Shown: positions 51,187 through 60,985 of the stretch, in pieces | Layout of the letters: every line of letters starts with the position of its first letter | How positions within the stretch are numbered: position 1 is the first letter of the stretch | Source of the DNA: Metabacillus bambusae | Lineage (GTDB): Bacteria > Bacillota > Bacilli > Bacillales > Bacillaceae | DNA: 64,000 nucleotides | Assembly (NCBI RefSeq): GCF_017497975.1 | Contig: NZ_JAGDEL010000006.1 | Span: forward strand, 62,001-126,000 | Direction: 5' to 3' | Program-made: the position numbers and the translations under genes | The notes under the pieces: generated by a model | Database searches by the model: none | Told to the model about the DNA's origin: nothing | What the model saw: the letters and a program-made list of their open reading frames with translations, nothing else

Positions 51187-51911
51187 TTATTTATGATGAA
51201 ATGGGCACTTCCCCTCAATAGGCTTAACATCATCTCCAATAAAATATTGCTTCCACTCTCTATGCTCAGGATCCCCATAGTGGCTAATATTAGGATGTTT
51301 TGGTAGCTGATCCCATTTTTCAACACGTTCTCTTACCTTTTCTCTAGACATTACTCCACCTTTTGAAGTTCCTTCTAGCCCTTCAAAGATTCTTCTAGGT
51401 TGAAAACCAAGGACAAGACAGTTTCCTAAATCTCTCGTCTTTCTTTGTTTATATGCTGGTGCATTTCCAAACACAAAGAAAGGCTCATTAGCAAATGAAA
51501 ATGCCCATAAATGGTGATCAGGATCTTGAGGAATGTTCTCTGGCCATGGTTGATCATCTGTGTCATGTAGGTATTTTAATATATTCCAAAAATAATCACG
51601 ATATCTAATGTCCTCTCTTCTTTTTCAGGTTCAACAAACACAAATAAACCGTGTCGTGTAAGTTTTGGTGCATCAACAAATAGTTTAATAAACTCTTCAA
51701 TTGCTCGAGGTAGATTTGACCAATCCTCATGATGAATAAACGAATAGCGTAATTCACCTTTCTTCTCAGCTGTCATGCCAAAATAACAAGGAAATGTATG
51801 ATCAGTTACTGTAGTATGAAATGTGTTATATTCTTCCACAACCCAATTTGGAACTATATTTTGATTAACCATATCCTCTTTTTCTAGTAAATATGTAGCT
51901 GTTGTTTTCAT
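51187..51911 (-). pseudogene. YqcI/YcgG-family protein, frameshifted
   Basis: Two consecutive frames make up one ~241-residue YqcI/YcgG-family protein. The first, from ATG 51911 (GGAGGGTG upstream), reads YLLEKEDMVNQ..HHEDWSNLPRAIEEFI..LFVFVEPEKEERTLD and stops at 51576. The second continues YRDYFWNILKYLHDTDDQPW..PDHHLWAFSFANEPFFVFGN..NCLVLGFQPRRIFEGLEG..HREWKQYF to 51187. They join at about 51580-51600 if one base were restored. The family binds haem or iron and includes GntA-like N-oxygenases. Either pseudogene or sequencing error. Confidence 0.82.
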
Positions 51912-52058
51912 GTCAATACACCCTCCATTATGTTTAATAGAGATCACTTACCCTATTTCATAAACGATTAAGCATACATCTTTATTTTTCAGGTTTGACC
52001 TTAGCTGTATCTACAATTTGCAAACATATAGTCTCTTTGTCTTATATTCTTTTAAATT

Positions 52059-52083
52059 GTTTTATATCAATTATGTCGGGTAA
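52059..52083 (+). promoter_or_regulatory. Candidate sigma-B promoter of the manganese catalase
   Basis: GTTTTA (52059-52064), 13-nt spacer, GGGTAA (52078-52083) matches the general-stress sigma-B pattern GTTTAA..GGGTAT. The B. subtilis homologue YdbD is a sigma-B gene as I recall. Confidence 0.65.
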
Positions 52084-52152
52084 TAGAATACGGAAGTTCA
52101 AAAATAGTAACAATTTTTATTTGCTAAAGCTATTAAAGGAGGATTCTTTCAT

Positions 52153-52986
52153 ATGTTTCGTCACCAAAAAGAATTACAGTATGAAGTAAAGGTAGACCGC
52201 CCAGATCCTATGCTCGCCCGTAAAGTTCAGGAAGTATTGGGTGGGCAATTTGGTGAAATGACCGTCATGATGCAATATCTGTTTCAAGGCTTCAACTGTC
52301 GCGGAGAAGAAAAATATAAGGACATGCTGATGGATATTGGCACAGAGGAAATTGGCCATGTAGAAATGCTTTGTTCGCTTATAAGTCAGTTGCTAGATGG
52401 TGCTTCTCCTGAGGATCAAGCAAAAGCCGCAAAAGACCCAGCTACAGCAGCAATAATGGGTGGTATTGATCCCCAGCATCTACTTGTGAGCGGTCTTGGT
52501 GGAATGCCTACCAACTCAAATGGCGTACCTTGGAATGGCTCGTATATTGTTGCAAGTGGGAATTTATTAGCTGATATGCGTGCTAATCTTCATGCAGAAT
52601 CTCAAGGGAGACTTCAAGTAGCAAGGTTATACCACATGACAAATGATGAAGGTGTCCGAGCAACATTCCGCAAAATGTTAGCACGAGACCGATACCATCA
52701 ATACCAATGGATGGCTGCCATTGAGGAATTAGAAGAGAAAAATGGAGTTGTCGTTCCTGCTACATTTCCTCGAGAAGCAGAAGAAGAAGCCCAGACAGAA
52801 GCATATGAATTCTGGAACTTATCGGAAGGAGAGGAATCTGGAGAAGGTCCTTGGGCAACCGGTAGTGCACCGGATGGCTCTGGAGATTTTGTATATGTGA
52901 CAAAACCAGTCCCGAAAGGACAGATTCCTTGTCCAAAAATACCTAGTGCAGTTCTACATCATGATCTAGATAAAAAAACAAAATAA
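52153..52986 (+). CDS. Manganese catalase (YdbD-like)
   Basis: A 277-residue non-haem dimanganese catalase that disproportionates hydrogen peroxide. Metal ligands in the ferritin-like bundle can be placed at Glu35 (GQFGEMTVMMQYLFQ), Glu66 and His69 (TEEIGHVEM), and later Glu and His (ANLHAESQGRLQV, LARDRYHQYQW). The C-terminal ~70 residues are a typical extension rich in Gly and Glu. AAAGGAGGATT precedes ATG 52153. It is a general oxidative-stress defence gene, preceded by a sigma-B-like promoter. It is shorter than CotJC-like relatives only in the tail. Confidence 0.93.
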   Translation: MFRHQKELQYEVKVDRPDPMLARKVQEVLGGQFGEMTVMMQYLFQGFNCRGEEKYKDMLMDIGTEEIGHVEMLCSLISQLLDGASPEDQAKAAKDPATAAIMGGIDPQHLLVSGLGGMPTNSNGVPWNGSYIVASGNLLADMRANLHAESQGRLQVARLYHMTNDEGVRATFRKMLARDRYHQYQWMAAIEELEEKNGVVVPATFPREAEEEAQTEAYEFWNLSEGEESGEGPWATGSAPDGSGDFVYVTKPVPKGQIPCPKIPSAVLHHDLDKKTK

Positions 52987-53081
52987 TAATTTAAAGTGAG
53001 TTTTATCTATAATTAAAGCTCTTCTACCAAGAACGCATGCTGTAACACTGATTACAATGCCACAAGTGTTAGAAGTAAATG

Positions 53082-53128
53082 AAAAGGCTGGCAACAAACC
53101 CTTTAAGGTTTATTACCAGCCTTTTTTT
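53082..53128. terminator. Shared terminator, catalase and VanW gene
   Basis: AAAAGGCTGG (53082-53091) pairs with CCAGCCTTTT (53116-53125); T-runs on both sides between two convergent genes. Confidence 0.9.
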
Positions 53129-54065
53129 AGATTTTTGCAGCAGCTTGCTTTGATGCTAATATTTGCACTTCAATTGATCCAGAGCTTTTGTTCACAATTG
53201 TTTTAATCATAACTGGGTAATCCTTGTTATTCATAAATTTAAAGTCTGGACCTCCCCATGATACTGTTGCATCTCTACCAGCAGGAACATAGCCTACCGA
53301 TAATGAGTGTGAGTGTAGTTCAAGGATTTCTAAACCAGCTTCTGCAACAGCATTATATAAAGTAGAAGATGTTTGACATATCCCTCCGCCAATACCTTCA
53401 ACAAACTCTTTATTCACAATTTCCTTCGCTTTTTGATACCCTCGTGCAGGTGTACGCTCTCCAACAACTAAATTGAAATAAAAACGATCTCCAGGGCCTA
53501 ATACAATTTGATTGATTGTATTTGCAGATAAAGCAATGTTTTCAGTACGTCCCCACACATTTGCGTTGAAAGTTGTCTTGTAGCTACCGATAACAATCTC
53601 ATCAATTCCCTTTATGGTTTCTTGCGTAACATTCGGTGATTCTTCCTGAAGTGGTAACGCAATTGTTTTATCAAGTGCACGGACATTTTTCAACGATTCT
53701 ACTAGCTTTTCCTCATCGAGAACCACACGACTCTGACCATTTGTAAGCTGCCCATTACTTAATTTCACAGGAATCATCGGTTGGTCTAATTTATCCGCTA
53801 ACCCATCCGCAAGCTTATTCAACTCTTTCACATATTCTTCCGGTTTAGGATTTATCTTTGGTGTAAATGAATGGAGGATTTCCTGTGTTGTTGGATGAAT
53901 TAAGTCCACTGATAATTCAACCGCTTTTTCAACTAACTGAGAAGTATTAGTAGCCATCCCTCTTACTGACAAAGGTTCCTCTTTTTGATTACCGCTTGTC
54001 ATACTTGAACTACACCCTGTAACCATCAATAAAAGTACAATCGAAGAAACATATTTTTTATACAT
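53127..54065 (-). CDS. VanW-family lipoprotein
   Basis: A 312-residue predicted lipoprotein: MYKKY, hydrophobic stretch and lipobox VTGC (Cys ~18), then a Ser/Thr-rich linker. The C-terminal half is a VanW domain (FNANVWGRTENIALSANTIN, VLGPGDRFYFNLVVGERTPA, GIGGGICQTSSTLYNAVAEAGLE, RDATVSWGGPDFKF). A preceding G5-like/beta region is not obvious. VanW proteins are found near vancomycin-resistance loci and in spore formers; function unknown, wall-associated. ATG 54065 chosen for GGGAGAG spacing. Confidence 0.83.
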   Translation of the reverse strand: MYKKYVSSIVLLLMVTGCSSSMTSGNQKEEPLSVRGMATNTSQLVEKAVELSVDLIHPTTQEILHSFTPKINPKPEEYVKELNKLADGLADKLDQPMIPVKLSNGQLTNGQSRVVLDEEKLVESLKNVRALDKTIALPLQEESPNVTQETIKGIDEIVIGSYKTTFNANVWGRTENIALSANTINQIVLGPGDRFYFNLVVGERTPARGYQKAKEIVNKEFVEGIGGGICQTSSTLYNAVAEAGLEILELHSHSLSVGYVPAGRDATVSWGGPDFKFMNNKDYPVMIKTIVNKSSGSIEVQILASKQAAAKI

Positions 54066-54396
54066 TCGCTCTCCCACTTTTCTCGCAAGATATTCTTTCT
54101 CTAACTTAAAATAATTTAATCCCCATTAATTACTTTATTTGATAAGCATCCCTTAACTTGAATAAACCATTTGTTTTAAAAAGCAATTTAACAACCCTAT
54201 AATATATATTGCTTATCTATTCAAAATATCCTTCTTATTTGTTAAAAATTACCTTCATAAATGATTAATAAATACTATTTTACTACAAATTTGTGGTAAA
54301 AAGCCTTAAAAATAATAAAAATTTCTTATGGTTTATTCACCTTATTAGACGAAATAAGTTTGATATTTGTTTCATGAAATTTCCTTATTTTTGCAT
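54066..54396. other. Intergenic region between VanW and ilvE genes
   Basis: AT-rich, stops in all frames; the promoter of the VanW gene must lie at the left end but no clear box pair was picked. Confidence 0.4.
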
Positions 54397-54426
54397 AAAA
54401 AAAGAAGACCACACCATTTGTGGTCT
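54397..54426 (-). terminator. Terminator of ilvE
   Basis: AGACCACA/TGTGGTCT (54406-54426) with a 5-nt loop, then seven T on the minus strand. Confidence 0.85.
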
Positions 54427-54451
54427 CCGATACATATTATGATAGGAAAGC

Positions 54452-55522
54452 TCAGTTTACTGCGACAACCCAATTAAATATATCCTCATGTTCACCTGTT
54501 TGAATTCCAGTTAACGTATCATATAACTTCTTAGTAAGTTCACCAGTTTCTCCATTGTTAAGCACAATATTTTCTTCATTATAGAATAATTCACCGATTG
54601 GAGAAATAACTGCTGCTGTACCAGTACCAAATGCTTCTTCTAATAAGCCTTCTTTATACGCTTTATAAACATCTTCTATTGAAAGCTTACGTTCTGAAAC
54701 AGGAACATTCCAATGCTTTAACAATTGAAGAATTGAATTTCTTGTTACACCTTCAAGGATACTTCCATTTAATGATGGTGTTATGACTTCACCGTTAATC
54801 TTGAAGAAAATATTCATACTTCCAACTTCTTCAATATACTTTTTCTCCACACCATCTAGCCAAAGAACTTGAGAGTAACCTCTTTTTTCTGCTTCTTCCT
54901 GTGCTTTTAAGCTAGAAGCATAGTTTCCACCCGTTTTCGCTTTGCCTGTTCCGCCTTCCACAGCACGAACATATTGATTTTCTACAAATATTTTAACTGG
55001 GTGAATTCCTTCTTTATAATAAGATCCTACTGGAGAAAGGATAATCATAAAACGATAATACTTAGATGGTGCAACTCCAAGGTAATATTCTGTTGGAATA
55101 ATGAAAGGTCGAATATATAATGATGTTCCTTCGGCAGTTGGAATCCACTCTTTATCAATTGATACTAATTCTTTTAAAGCTTCAATGACAAATTCTTCAT
55201 CAATTTGAGGAATACAAAGTCGATCATTTGATAAGTTCAATCTATGCATGTTTTTATCAGGTCTAAACAACAGTACTTTGTCTTCTTTTGTACGATATGC
55301 TTTCAAACCTTCAAATACAGTTTGACCATAGTGAAATACCATTGTTGAAGGACTCAAAGAAATAGGTTCATAAGGTACGATTCTCGGGTCATACCATCCT
55401 TTTGCTCCACTATAATCCATCATAAACATGTGATCAGTAAAAGTACGTCCGAATTCTAATTGATCTGCGTTAGGTTTTTCCTTTTTTGTTGTACTTAATG
55501 TGATATTGATTTTATTAGTCAT
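54452..55522 (-). CDS. ilvE: Branched-chain amino acid aminotransferase
   Basis: A 356-residue fold-type IV PLP aminotransferase that makes valine, leucine and isoleucine from their 2-oxo acids. Seen are YEPISLSPSTMVFHYGQTVFEGLKAYR, FRPDKNMHRLNLSNDRLCIP, IILSPVGSYY, GTGKAKTGGNYASS (PLP Lys) and EEVGSMNIFFK with TPSLNGSILEGVTR. B. subtilis has two copies (YbgE, YwaA/IlvK). GGGAGAG precedes ATG 55522. No riboswitch or T-box is seen in its leader. Confidence 0.93.
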   Translation of the reverse strand: MTNKINITLSTTKKEKPNADQLEFGRTFTDHMFMMDYSGAKGWYDPRIVPYEPISLSPSTMVFHYGQTVFEGLKAYRTKEDKVLLFRPDKNMHRLNLSNDRLCIPQIDEEFVIEALKELVSIDKEWIPTAEGTSLYIRPFIIPTEYYLGVAPSKYYRFMIILSPVGSYYKEGIHPVKIFVENQYVRAVEGGTGKAKTGGNYASSLKAQEEAEKRGYSQVLWLDGVEKKYIEEVGSMNIFFKINGEVITPSLNGSILEGVTRNSILQLLKHWNVPVSERKLSIEDVYKAYKEGLLEEAFGTGTAAVISPIGELFYNEENIVLNNGETGELTKKLYDTLTGIQTGEHEDIFNWVVAVN

Positions 55523-55773
55523 AGCTAACTCTCCCAGTTCAAAATAATTTAAAAGTAGCTATTATCGAAATAATAACTTTACATCCTATAAAAAATTTAA
55601 AAAATTCAATTAACTGTATTAACCTATTTTATACCTTTTATGAACTAGTTAACAACTGTTTTTCGACAAAAGATTCAAAATAATCTATAAAAATATTATT
55701 TTAAATTAATTTTTATGTTATATCTGTATAATATTGTATGTTTTTTGTATTTTTAGCAGATTCCTTATTCATT

Positions 55774-56004
55774 AAGGCTGTTGTCGTAAACTTCGTTGCT
55801 ATATAAAAAGTATATGGGATGGTTGATTGCAGCGAGAGGATGCTCGCTCCGCGGGGCGGGCGGTGAGCCTCCTCGACGCAAGCGCCTGTGGGGTCTCACC
55901 TGACCCGCTGCTCCCGCAGGAGTCTCGCACCTTCCTCTCCAATCAACCTAAAACTGTTTTTGTTCAAGAAACTATAAAAAACAACATTTTTTGAAAAAAG
56001 CCTT
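55774..56004 (-). repeat. GC-rich dispersed repeat, family 1, copy C
   Basis: Full-length copy in reverse orientation (AAGGCTGTTGTCG.., CGCGGGGCGG, CCTGACCCGCTGCTCCCGCA, ..AAAAAAGCCTT). It accounts for most of the 55523-56148 gap. More divergent from A and B than they are from each other. Confidence 0.82.
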
Positions 56005-56047
56005 CAATTAAAGTACACATGTAAAACATTCCATTTTATATTTCCCT

Positions 56048-56082
56048 CAAAAAAAAAGACATCCTATGAAGATGCCTTTTCT
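56048..56082 (-). terminator. Terminator of the chemoreceptor gene
   Basis: AAAGGCATC and GATGTCTTT arms (minus strand) with a 7-nt loop and a run of nine T. Confidence 0.8.
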
Positions 56083-56148
56083 CAAGATAATCCACTAATT
56101 TAACATTTTACTATAGGAAAGATTCATCTGACTAATTTTTAGATGCAA

Positions 56149-57906
56149 TTAAAATGTATATTTTTTAATTAGTTCATCTAATTGCTGATTAAGTTCTGTT
56201 AATTGTTCTGCAGAACTAGCTACATTGGAAACGGCTCTTATTTGTTCATCAATTGATGAAGTAATTTCTTCAACAGATGCAGCTGTTTGTTGCGAAACAC
56301 TAGATGCGTTTTGAATAGCAATCGTGATGTTGTTATTTTCATCTGTTATTTGTGATAATTCGTAATTTAATGATTCAACTGCTTTAATTGTTTGACTAAT
56401 TGAAGAAGATATATGATTGAATTCTTTTTCTGTTGCTTTAACAGCTTGATTTAGCTGTTGAGAATGCACAGTTGTATCTGACATTGTCATAACAGTCTTT
56501 TCTGTTTCTTTTTCGATACCGTTTATCATTCCTTGAATTTGTTTTGTAGCTAGGTTTGATTGCTCCGCTAGTTTGCGAACTTCACTAGCAACAACCGCAA
56601 AACCTTTTCCATGCTCTCCAGCTCTAGCTGCTTCAATACTTGCATTTAGTGCTAAAAGATTTGTTTCAGATGCAATACTTTCAATTGTAGCTGTTATTCT
56701 AGAAATATCTTTTACTTTATTATACAAACTTGTAATTCCAATACTGATTTCATCGGAAGCCTTTAACGAGTCCTCGTTTGACTGAAGTAATTGTTGGACG
56801 ATAGTTTTCCCTTGTTGTGTAGCCTTTTCAGAGTTCAAAGACATTTCCTTAATTGCACTACTCTGATGATTCATCGTTTTAATTGATTGATTTAAGTGCT
56901 CTACTCTTTGATTAGTATCTTCTAACTCGCTAGCTTGTGAAAGTGTGCCATGGGATATTTCAGAAATTGCTCGACCAATTTCTTCACTACTTGCCGAAGT
57001 TTCCTCAGAAACAGCGGATAAATCAGATGCTGAGTCTAATAAATGACTACTAGTATTTTGTAGTTTTTGTAAAAGCTCTCTAAGTTGTGCTGTCATCTGA
57101 TTAAACGCATAGCCTAATTGTCCAATTTCATCCTTTGATTCAGGTAATGTCAAATTGTGAATTTGACCATTTGAAATAGCAATAGACGCTGCCGTAGCAT
57201 CAACAAGTAATCTAATTTTCTTTTTTGTTAATGTGTAGAAGACGAAAAGACTAAGAACAGTGATAAGCGCCGTTATTATCATGATTATAACCTTTAATTC
57301 TATTAAGCCTCCATAGAATTCATCTTCGTATACCGCAATACCAACATACAAATCCCATGGCTCAAAATGAGTCATATATGCAATCTTATTTCTTATTTCA
57401 CCTGTTTCATCATTCTTATCTTCATACATAACATAACGATCAGATGGAGATGTTGCACCTGCTCCCTCTACCATCTTTTCACGATTTGTTGTATCAGATG
57501 GTATAGAACCAATAGGATTTGACGGATGAATTTGCGCTGAATAATCTGGCCCATAGCCTATGATATAACCATCTTCTTTGTATAAGAAAGGTGACTTTTT
57601 ATAGTCATACCCCTTATCTCCAGAAAGTCTCGGACCACTTAGTAGCTCTCTTGCTTTTTCTTTGGCGTCTTCAATACTTATTTCATTATTTTCAACCTGT
57701 TCATTTAATACAGATAAAGTTACAACAGAGCCTTCCACAATATATTTCAACTCTGATTTACCTTCTTCAATCAATGACTTTTTTGCGATAAAATAGCTAG
57801 CTCCCCCAATGATTGTAGAGGTTATAATAATAATTAAACTCACTAATACTAGTAACTTCGTTGATATACTGTCCCATTTATTAATCGAAAATTTTCTTTG
57901 TTTCAT
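56149..57906 (-). CDS. Methyl-accepting chemotaxis protein, Cache-type sensor
   Basis: A 585-residue transmembrane chemoreceptor. Two membrane helices (~17-40 and ~208-228) flank an extracellular single Cache domain (sCache_2-like: [39 protein letters not shown]). A HAMP domain follows and then the long coiled-coil signalling domain with the hairpin tip [38 protein letters not shown] that binds CheA/CheW. Ligand unknown. ATG 57906 preferred over 57909 (TAGGAGA spacing). It has its own near-perfect sigma-D promoter, as motility genes do. Confidence 0.92.
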   Translation of the reverse strand: MKQRKFSINKWDSISTKLLVLVSLIIIITSTIIGGASYFIAKKSLIEEGKSELKYIVEGSVVTLSVLNEQVENNEISIEDAKEKARELLSGPRLSGDKGYDYKKSPFLYKEDGYIIGYGPDYSAQIHPSNPIGSIPSDTTNREKMVEGAGATSPSDRYVMYEDKNDETGEIRNKIAYMTHFEPWDLYVGIAVYEDEFYGGLIELKVIIMIITALITVLSLFVFYTLTKKKIRLLVDATAASIAISNGQIHNLTLPESKDEIGQLGYAFNQMTAQLRELLQKLQNTSSHLLDSASDLSAVSEETSASSEEIGRAISEISHGTLSQASELEDTNQRVEHLNQSIKTMNHQSSAIKEMSLNSEKATQQGKTIVQQLLQSNEDSLKASDEISIGITSLYNKVKDISRITATIESIASETNLLALNASIEAARAGEHGKGFAVVASEVRKLAEQSNLATKQIQGMINGIEKETEKTVMTMSDTTVHSQQLNQAVKATEKEFNHISSSISQTIKAVESLNYELSQITDENNNITIAIQNASSVSQQTAASVEEITSSIDEQIRAVSNVASSAEQLTELNQQLDELIKKYTF

Positions 57907-57985
57907 CATCTTCTCCTAAGTTGTTAATATTTTGATTAGTTATATAACGTATAAATAAAGCAACATTTAGTATGCTACGATATAT

Positions 57986-58012
57986 ATATCGGCTTTAAAA
58001 AAGGGATATTTA
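57986..58012 (-). promoter_or_regulatory. Sigma-D (flagellar) promoter of the chemoreceptor
   Basis: TAAA (58012-58009), exactly 15 nt, GCCGATAT (57993-57986): an exact match to the Bacillus sigma-D consensus, ~80 bp upstream of the receptor start. Confidence 0.85.
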
Positions 58013-58142
58013 TAGGCACATTATCAATTCCACTAAATACTTTTTAGATTCAAAAGATAAAAACAACTAACAAAGCTAACCTATTGGCTTTTGATTAATA
58101 TAAGGATTTTAACGAGTTAATAGTTTAAATCTAATTTTTGCA

Positions 58143-58168
58143 CAAAAAAAAGACACCCATAGATGTCT
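58143..58168 (-). terminator. Terminator of the 58180 gene
   Basis: AGACATC and GTGTCT arms on the minus strand then seven T; 12 nt past the stop at 58180. Confidence 0.75.
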
Positions 58169-58179
58169 AAAACGAGCAG

Positions 58180-58395
58180 TTATTCCTTGATTTCCTTTAT
58201 TATAGAACCTTGACTTTCTATCGCTTGTTTTACTTGAGAGGTATCGATGATAACTTCATTGAATTCAACCTTAAGATCACCATCATTCAAATCGATTAAC
58301 GCTCGTTCAACCCCGTCCATTTTTGCAAGAAGGATCTCAATTTCATTATATTTCTCTTGATTGCCTTCTAATATTGCAAATGTAACTGTTTTCAT
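58180..58395 (-). CDS. Heavy-metal-associated (HMA) fold peptide without Cys
   Basis: A 71-residue ferredoxin-like small protein resembling HMA/copper-chaperone domains: KTVTFAILEG at the first strand, GVERALIDLNDGDLKVEF and VKQAIESQGSIIKEI. The metal-binding C-x-x-C that should follow the first strand is replaced by EGNQ, so it cannot bind metal in the usual way. ATG 58395 is chosen over 58407, which lies too close to the AGAGAGG site; neither is ideal. It ends in a terminator; function unknown. Confidence 0.65.
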   Translation of the reverse strand: MKTVTFAILEGNQEKYNEIEILLAKMDGVERALIDLNDGDLKVEFNEVIIDTSQVKQAIESQGSIIKEIKE

Positions 58396-58682
58396 CCTAG
58401 TATTCATTCCTCTCTTATCATAAAATGCTAATCTTTAACAAAACCTGTTCTATCAATGATTGTAGTTTTTCTACTCTGCGAAAAAAAGCTTTTCTTTGTG
58501 TATTTCACTTACATACTAAGTCTTTTTTCACTTGGAATTCTTAACGCACCAATCATTTGGAAAGAAGCTAAAATATACAATCTTCCTTTATATTCCCCCG
58601 TTTACAAAAAACTAACAGTTTATTAGGATATAAAAAAATCGGATTATTTAGAGAGCGCACTGAAAAAGTCCATTTATAGACG
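58396..58682. other. Intergenic region without gene
   Basis: AT-rich with no open frame above ~25 codons and no recognised repeat; it leads to the shared terminator at 58683-58725. Confidence 0.5.
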
Positions 58683-58725
58683 AAAAAAGCTAACGACCTA
58701 AACAAATAGGTTTTTAGCTTTTTAC
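58683..58725. terminator. Terminator of the LPXTG-anchored gene
   Basis: AAAAAGCTAACGACCT pairs with AGGTTTTTAGCTTTTT, T-runs on both sides; 45 nt past the stop at 58771 on the minus strand. Confidence 0.85.
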
Positions 58726-58770
58726 TTTATAAACCGAAGTTTTTCCAAAGAGATAAACCTACTATCTCGG

Positions 58771-60831
58771 TTATTGCTCTACTCTATTTTTACGTTTAAA
58801 TAAGAAAATTCCAATAACAACAAAAACAGATCCTAAAAGCAAAAATGTGCTATTCATTGTTGCTGTATCAGGTAACTTTTCACCATTAACTGTTGATGAA
58901 TCATTTGTTTGATTAGCACTAATTTCTTCTGTAGAGTTTTCTGTTTGCTCGTTTTCGATCTTATCCTCATCTTGGTCGTTCTCAAGTGGAGACAAAACAT
59001 CATTTTCATCTTGGTCGGGTAATTCCTCATCAGATGGAACTTCCTCTGGTTTTTCTACATTAGGGTTTGGTGTTTCATCAACTGGATTTTCTGGATTTTC
59101 TTCTGGCTTTTCTTCCTCTTCAGTTGGATCTTCTTCAACAGGAGCAGCAACTTCTATTCCAATTTGATATGCTGCAATTGTACCTGAAATCTCATGAGCT
59201 GCTAGTAAGATATTTTGTCCAGTTGGACTTTTTTCAGCTGGAATAAATGTTAATCCTTCAGGTGCAACGTCTCCATTTGCAGCTGTTACAGCTTCATCTT
59301 CGTTAAATACACGACTTGAAAAATAATGATTAAACGAAGGAGAATTTGGATTACTGATATTATAAATCATAATCCCGCCTGTTCTTTCCAAACCAATAAA
59401 GGCATAATCTCCACCCTGGACCTGTCCTACAGTAACAGTTTCCGGTTCTGGACCTTTATCATCACTCCGCGAATCAAAACTATTCTCATCGTTATTTGTA
59501 TTAAAATAATTTTCTTTATAGACTTCCTTCGTTATTTCTTCAAAATCAGCGCCACTATCATAAGTAAGCTTTAGTGTATTGGCATCCCAAATCGAAAATG
59601 AACGTGCACCAAAGCCATATATTGCTTCATATTTTCCTTCTTGATTCATCGGTGCTGAAGTTGTCGAGTTTAATCTTCCTAGTTTTTCATCGTTAAATAA
59701 ACCCTCTGCAATCAACTGATCAAGCTCCTCTTGTGAATAGCCTTCAAATAAATCAGCATTTAAATCATATGAATCAACTAAATCCGCCACTCTTGCTTCC
59801 TCAGAAAATTCATCATAATCTTGGGCATCCCCTTCATTTGCTGACAAAATATAAGATTGACCATTTACTGTGTATGAAGCCATTCCATCAGGTTGATACA
59901 TTGATAATACTGGCCAATTGGTAATATTAATTTCGTCATCATCATTCGAAGCATCAAGTTTGTTTTCCCCTACTGAAAAGTCTTTATAGCCTAGGCTTTT
60001 GACTGTAACAAATTTCTTATTTTCTAGATCAAGCTTAGCAATCGCATTGTTTTCCTGTAATGCAACATACGCATACTGATTTTGATCATCAACAACGATA
60101 TATTCAGGTTCTAAATCTTGCGAGTATGTACTGTCTGGATGAACCTTTCTAACTCCCGCTTCAATACTATCATCCGTAAAGTGAACCTGACTCACAGCTT
60201 GATCAGTTAAAGATTCTACACCAGCCGAAACATCAATTATACTTACAGTTCCTTCTGGATTAACAGAATAATCTCCATTCGGTTCACCCTCATTTGCAAC
60301 TAATACCTTTGTTCCATCAGACGTAAATGTTAACATATCTGGTAATGATCCAACACTAACATGTGAGAGATAATCCCCATCAGTTGTCATAAACACAACA
60401 TGTCCAACATCAACTTTGTTTTCAGCAGGAGCAGCAACAGCAATAAACTCACCATCTGGATGAATCGCAACACTTGTAACATCTGATGCAGAAACACCTA
60501 AGTCAGCTAAAGTAATTTGTTTTATACGCGGTATTTCCTGTTCACCCATTTTTAAGACAGATAAATCAATAATTTCAAGTGCCTTTGCAGCTCCATTAAC
60601 AGAAAAGGCACGATGTGTTAATGAATCATAAACGACAATCTCTGTTCCACCTTCTCCAATCTCCGCTCCACTTGTATAACGACCTAATAACTCAACATGA
60701 AGGGCTTGTCCAGCCTCTCTTTCATATTTTGTCATCGGCTCAGCTGCACTTGTATTAACAGGGGCAAGCAATAACACACACGAAACAGCAGCCAAAAACG
60801 ATTTAGTAACCATTTTTTGGATTCTTAACAT
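58771..60831 (-). CDS. Choice-of-anchor I surface protein with LPXTG sorting signal
   Basis: A 686-residue secreted protein. Signal peptide with a hydrophobic core (FLAAVSCVLLLAPV) and NTSAAEP cleavage near residue 30. The bulk is a beta-propeller-like domain of the choice-of-anchor I family (SVAIHPDGEFIAVAAPAEN, MLTFTSDGTKVLVANEGEPN, YSQDLEPEYIVVDDQNQYAYV, GDAQDYDEFSEEARVAD). A Pro/Glu/Asp-rich stalk (~560-650) leads to the sortase signal LPDTATMNS, a membrane helix and a KRKNR tail: LPXTG-type wall anchoring. GAGGAGGATAAT precedes ATG 60831. The role is unknown; related proteins carry phosphatase-like annotations. Confidence 0.87.
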   Translation of the reverse strand: MLRIQKMVTKSFLAAVSCVLLLAPVNTSAAEPMTKYEREAGQALHVELLGRYTSGAEIGEGGTEIVVYDSLTHRAFSVNGAAKALEIIDLSVLKMGEQEIPRIKQITLADLGVSASDVTSVAIHPDGEFIAVAAPAENKVDVGHVVFMTTDGDYLSHVSVGSLPDMLTFTSDGTKVLVANEGEPNGDYSVNPEGTVSIIDVSAGVESLTDQAVSQVHFTDDSIEAGVRKVHPDSTYSQDLEPEYIVVDDQNQYAYVALQENNAIAKLDLENKKFVTVKSLGYKDFSVGENKLDASNDDDEINITNWPVLSMYQPDGMASYTVNGQSYILSANEGDAQDYDEFSEEARVADLVDSYDLNADLFEGYSQEELDQLIAEGLFNDEKLGRLNSTTSAPMNQEGKYEAIYGFGARSFSIWDANTLKLTYDSGADFEEITKEVYKENYFNTNNDENSFDSRSDDKGPEPETVTVGQVQGGDYAFIGLERTGGIMIYNISNPNSPSFNHYFSSRVFNEDEAVTAANGDVAPEGLTFIPAEKSPTGQNILLAAHEISGTIAAYQIGIEVAAPVEEDPTEEEEKPEENPENPVDETPNPNVEKPEEVPSDEELPDQDENDVLSPLENDQDEDKIENEQTENSTEEISANQTNDSSTVNGEKLPDTATMNSTFLLLGSVFVVIGIFLFKRKNRVEQ

Positions 60832-60985
60832 ATTATCCTCCTCAAATCCATTTGTGAAATATTCAGATAATATGAGTTTACTGGAGTTATATAAAGCATA
60901 ATTGTGAAAATTGTTATGTTTTTGTAAAATTTATCAATATTCGTCGTATTTTGGTATATAATCTCATGACCAACTGAGTCTTTTT

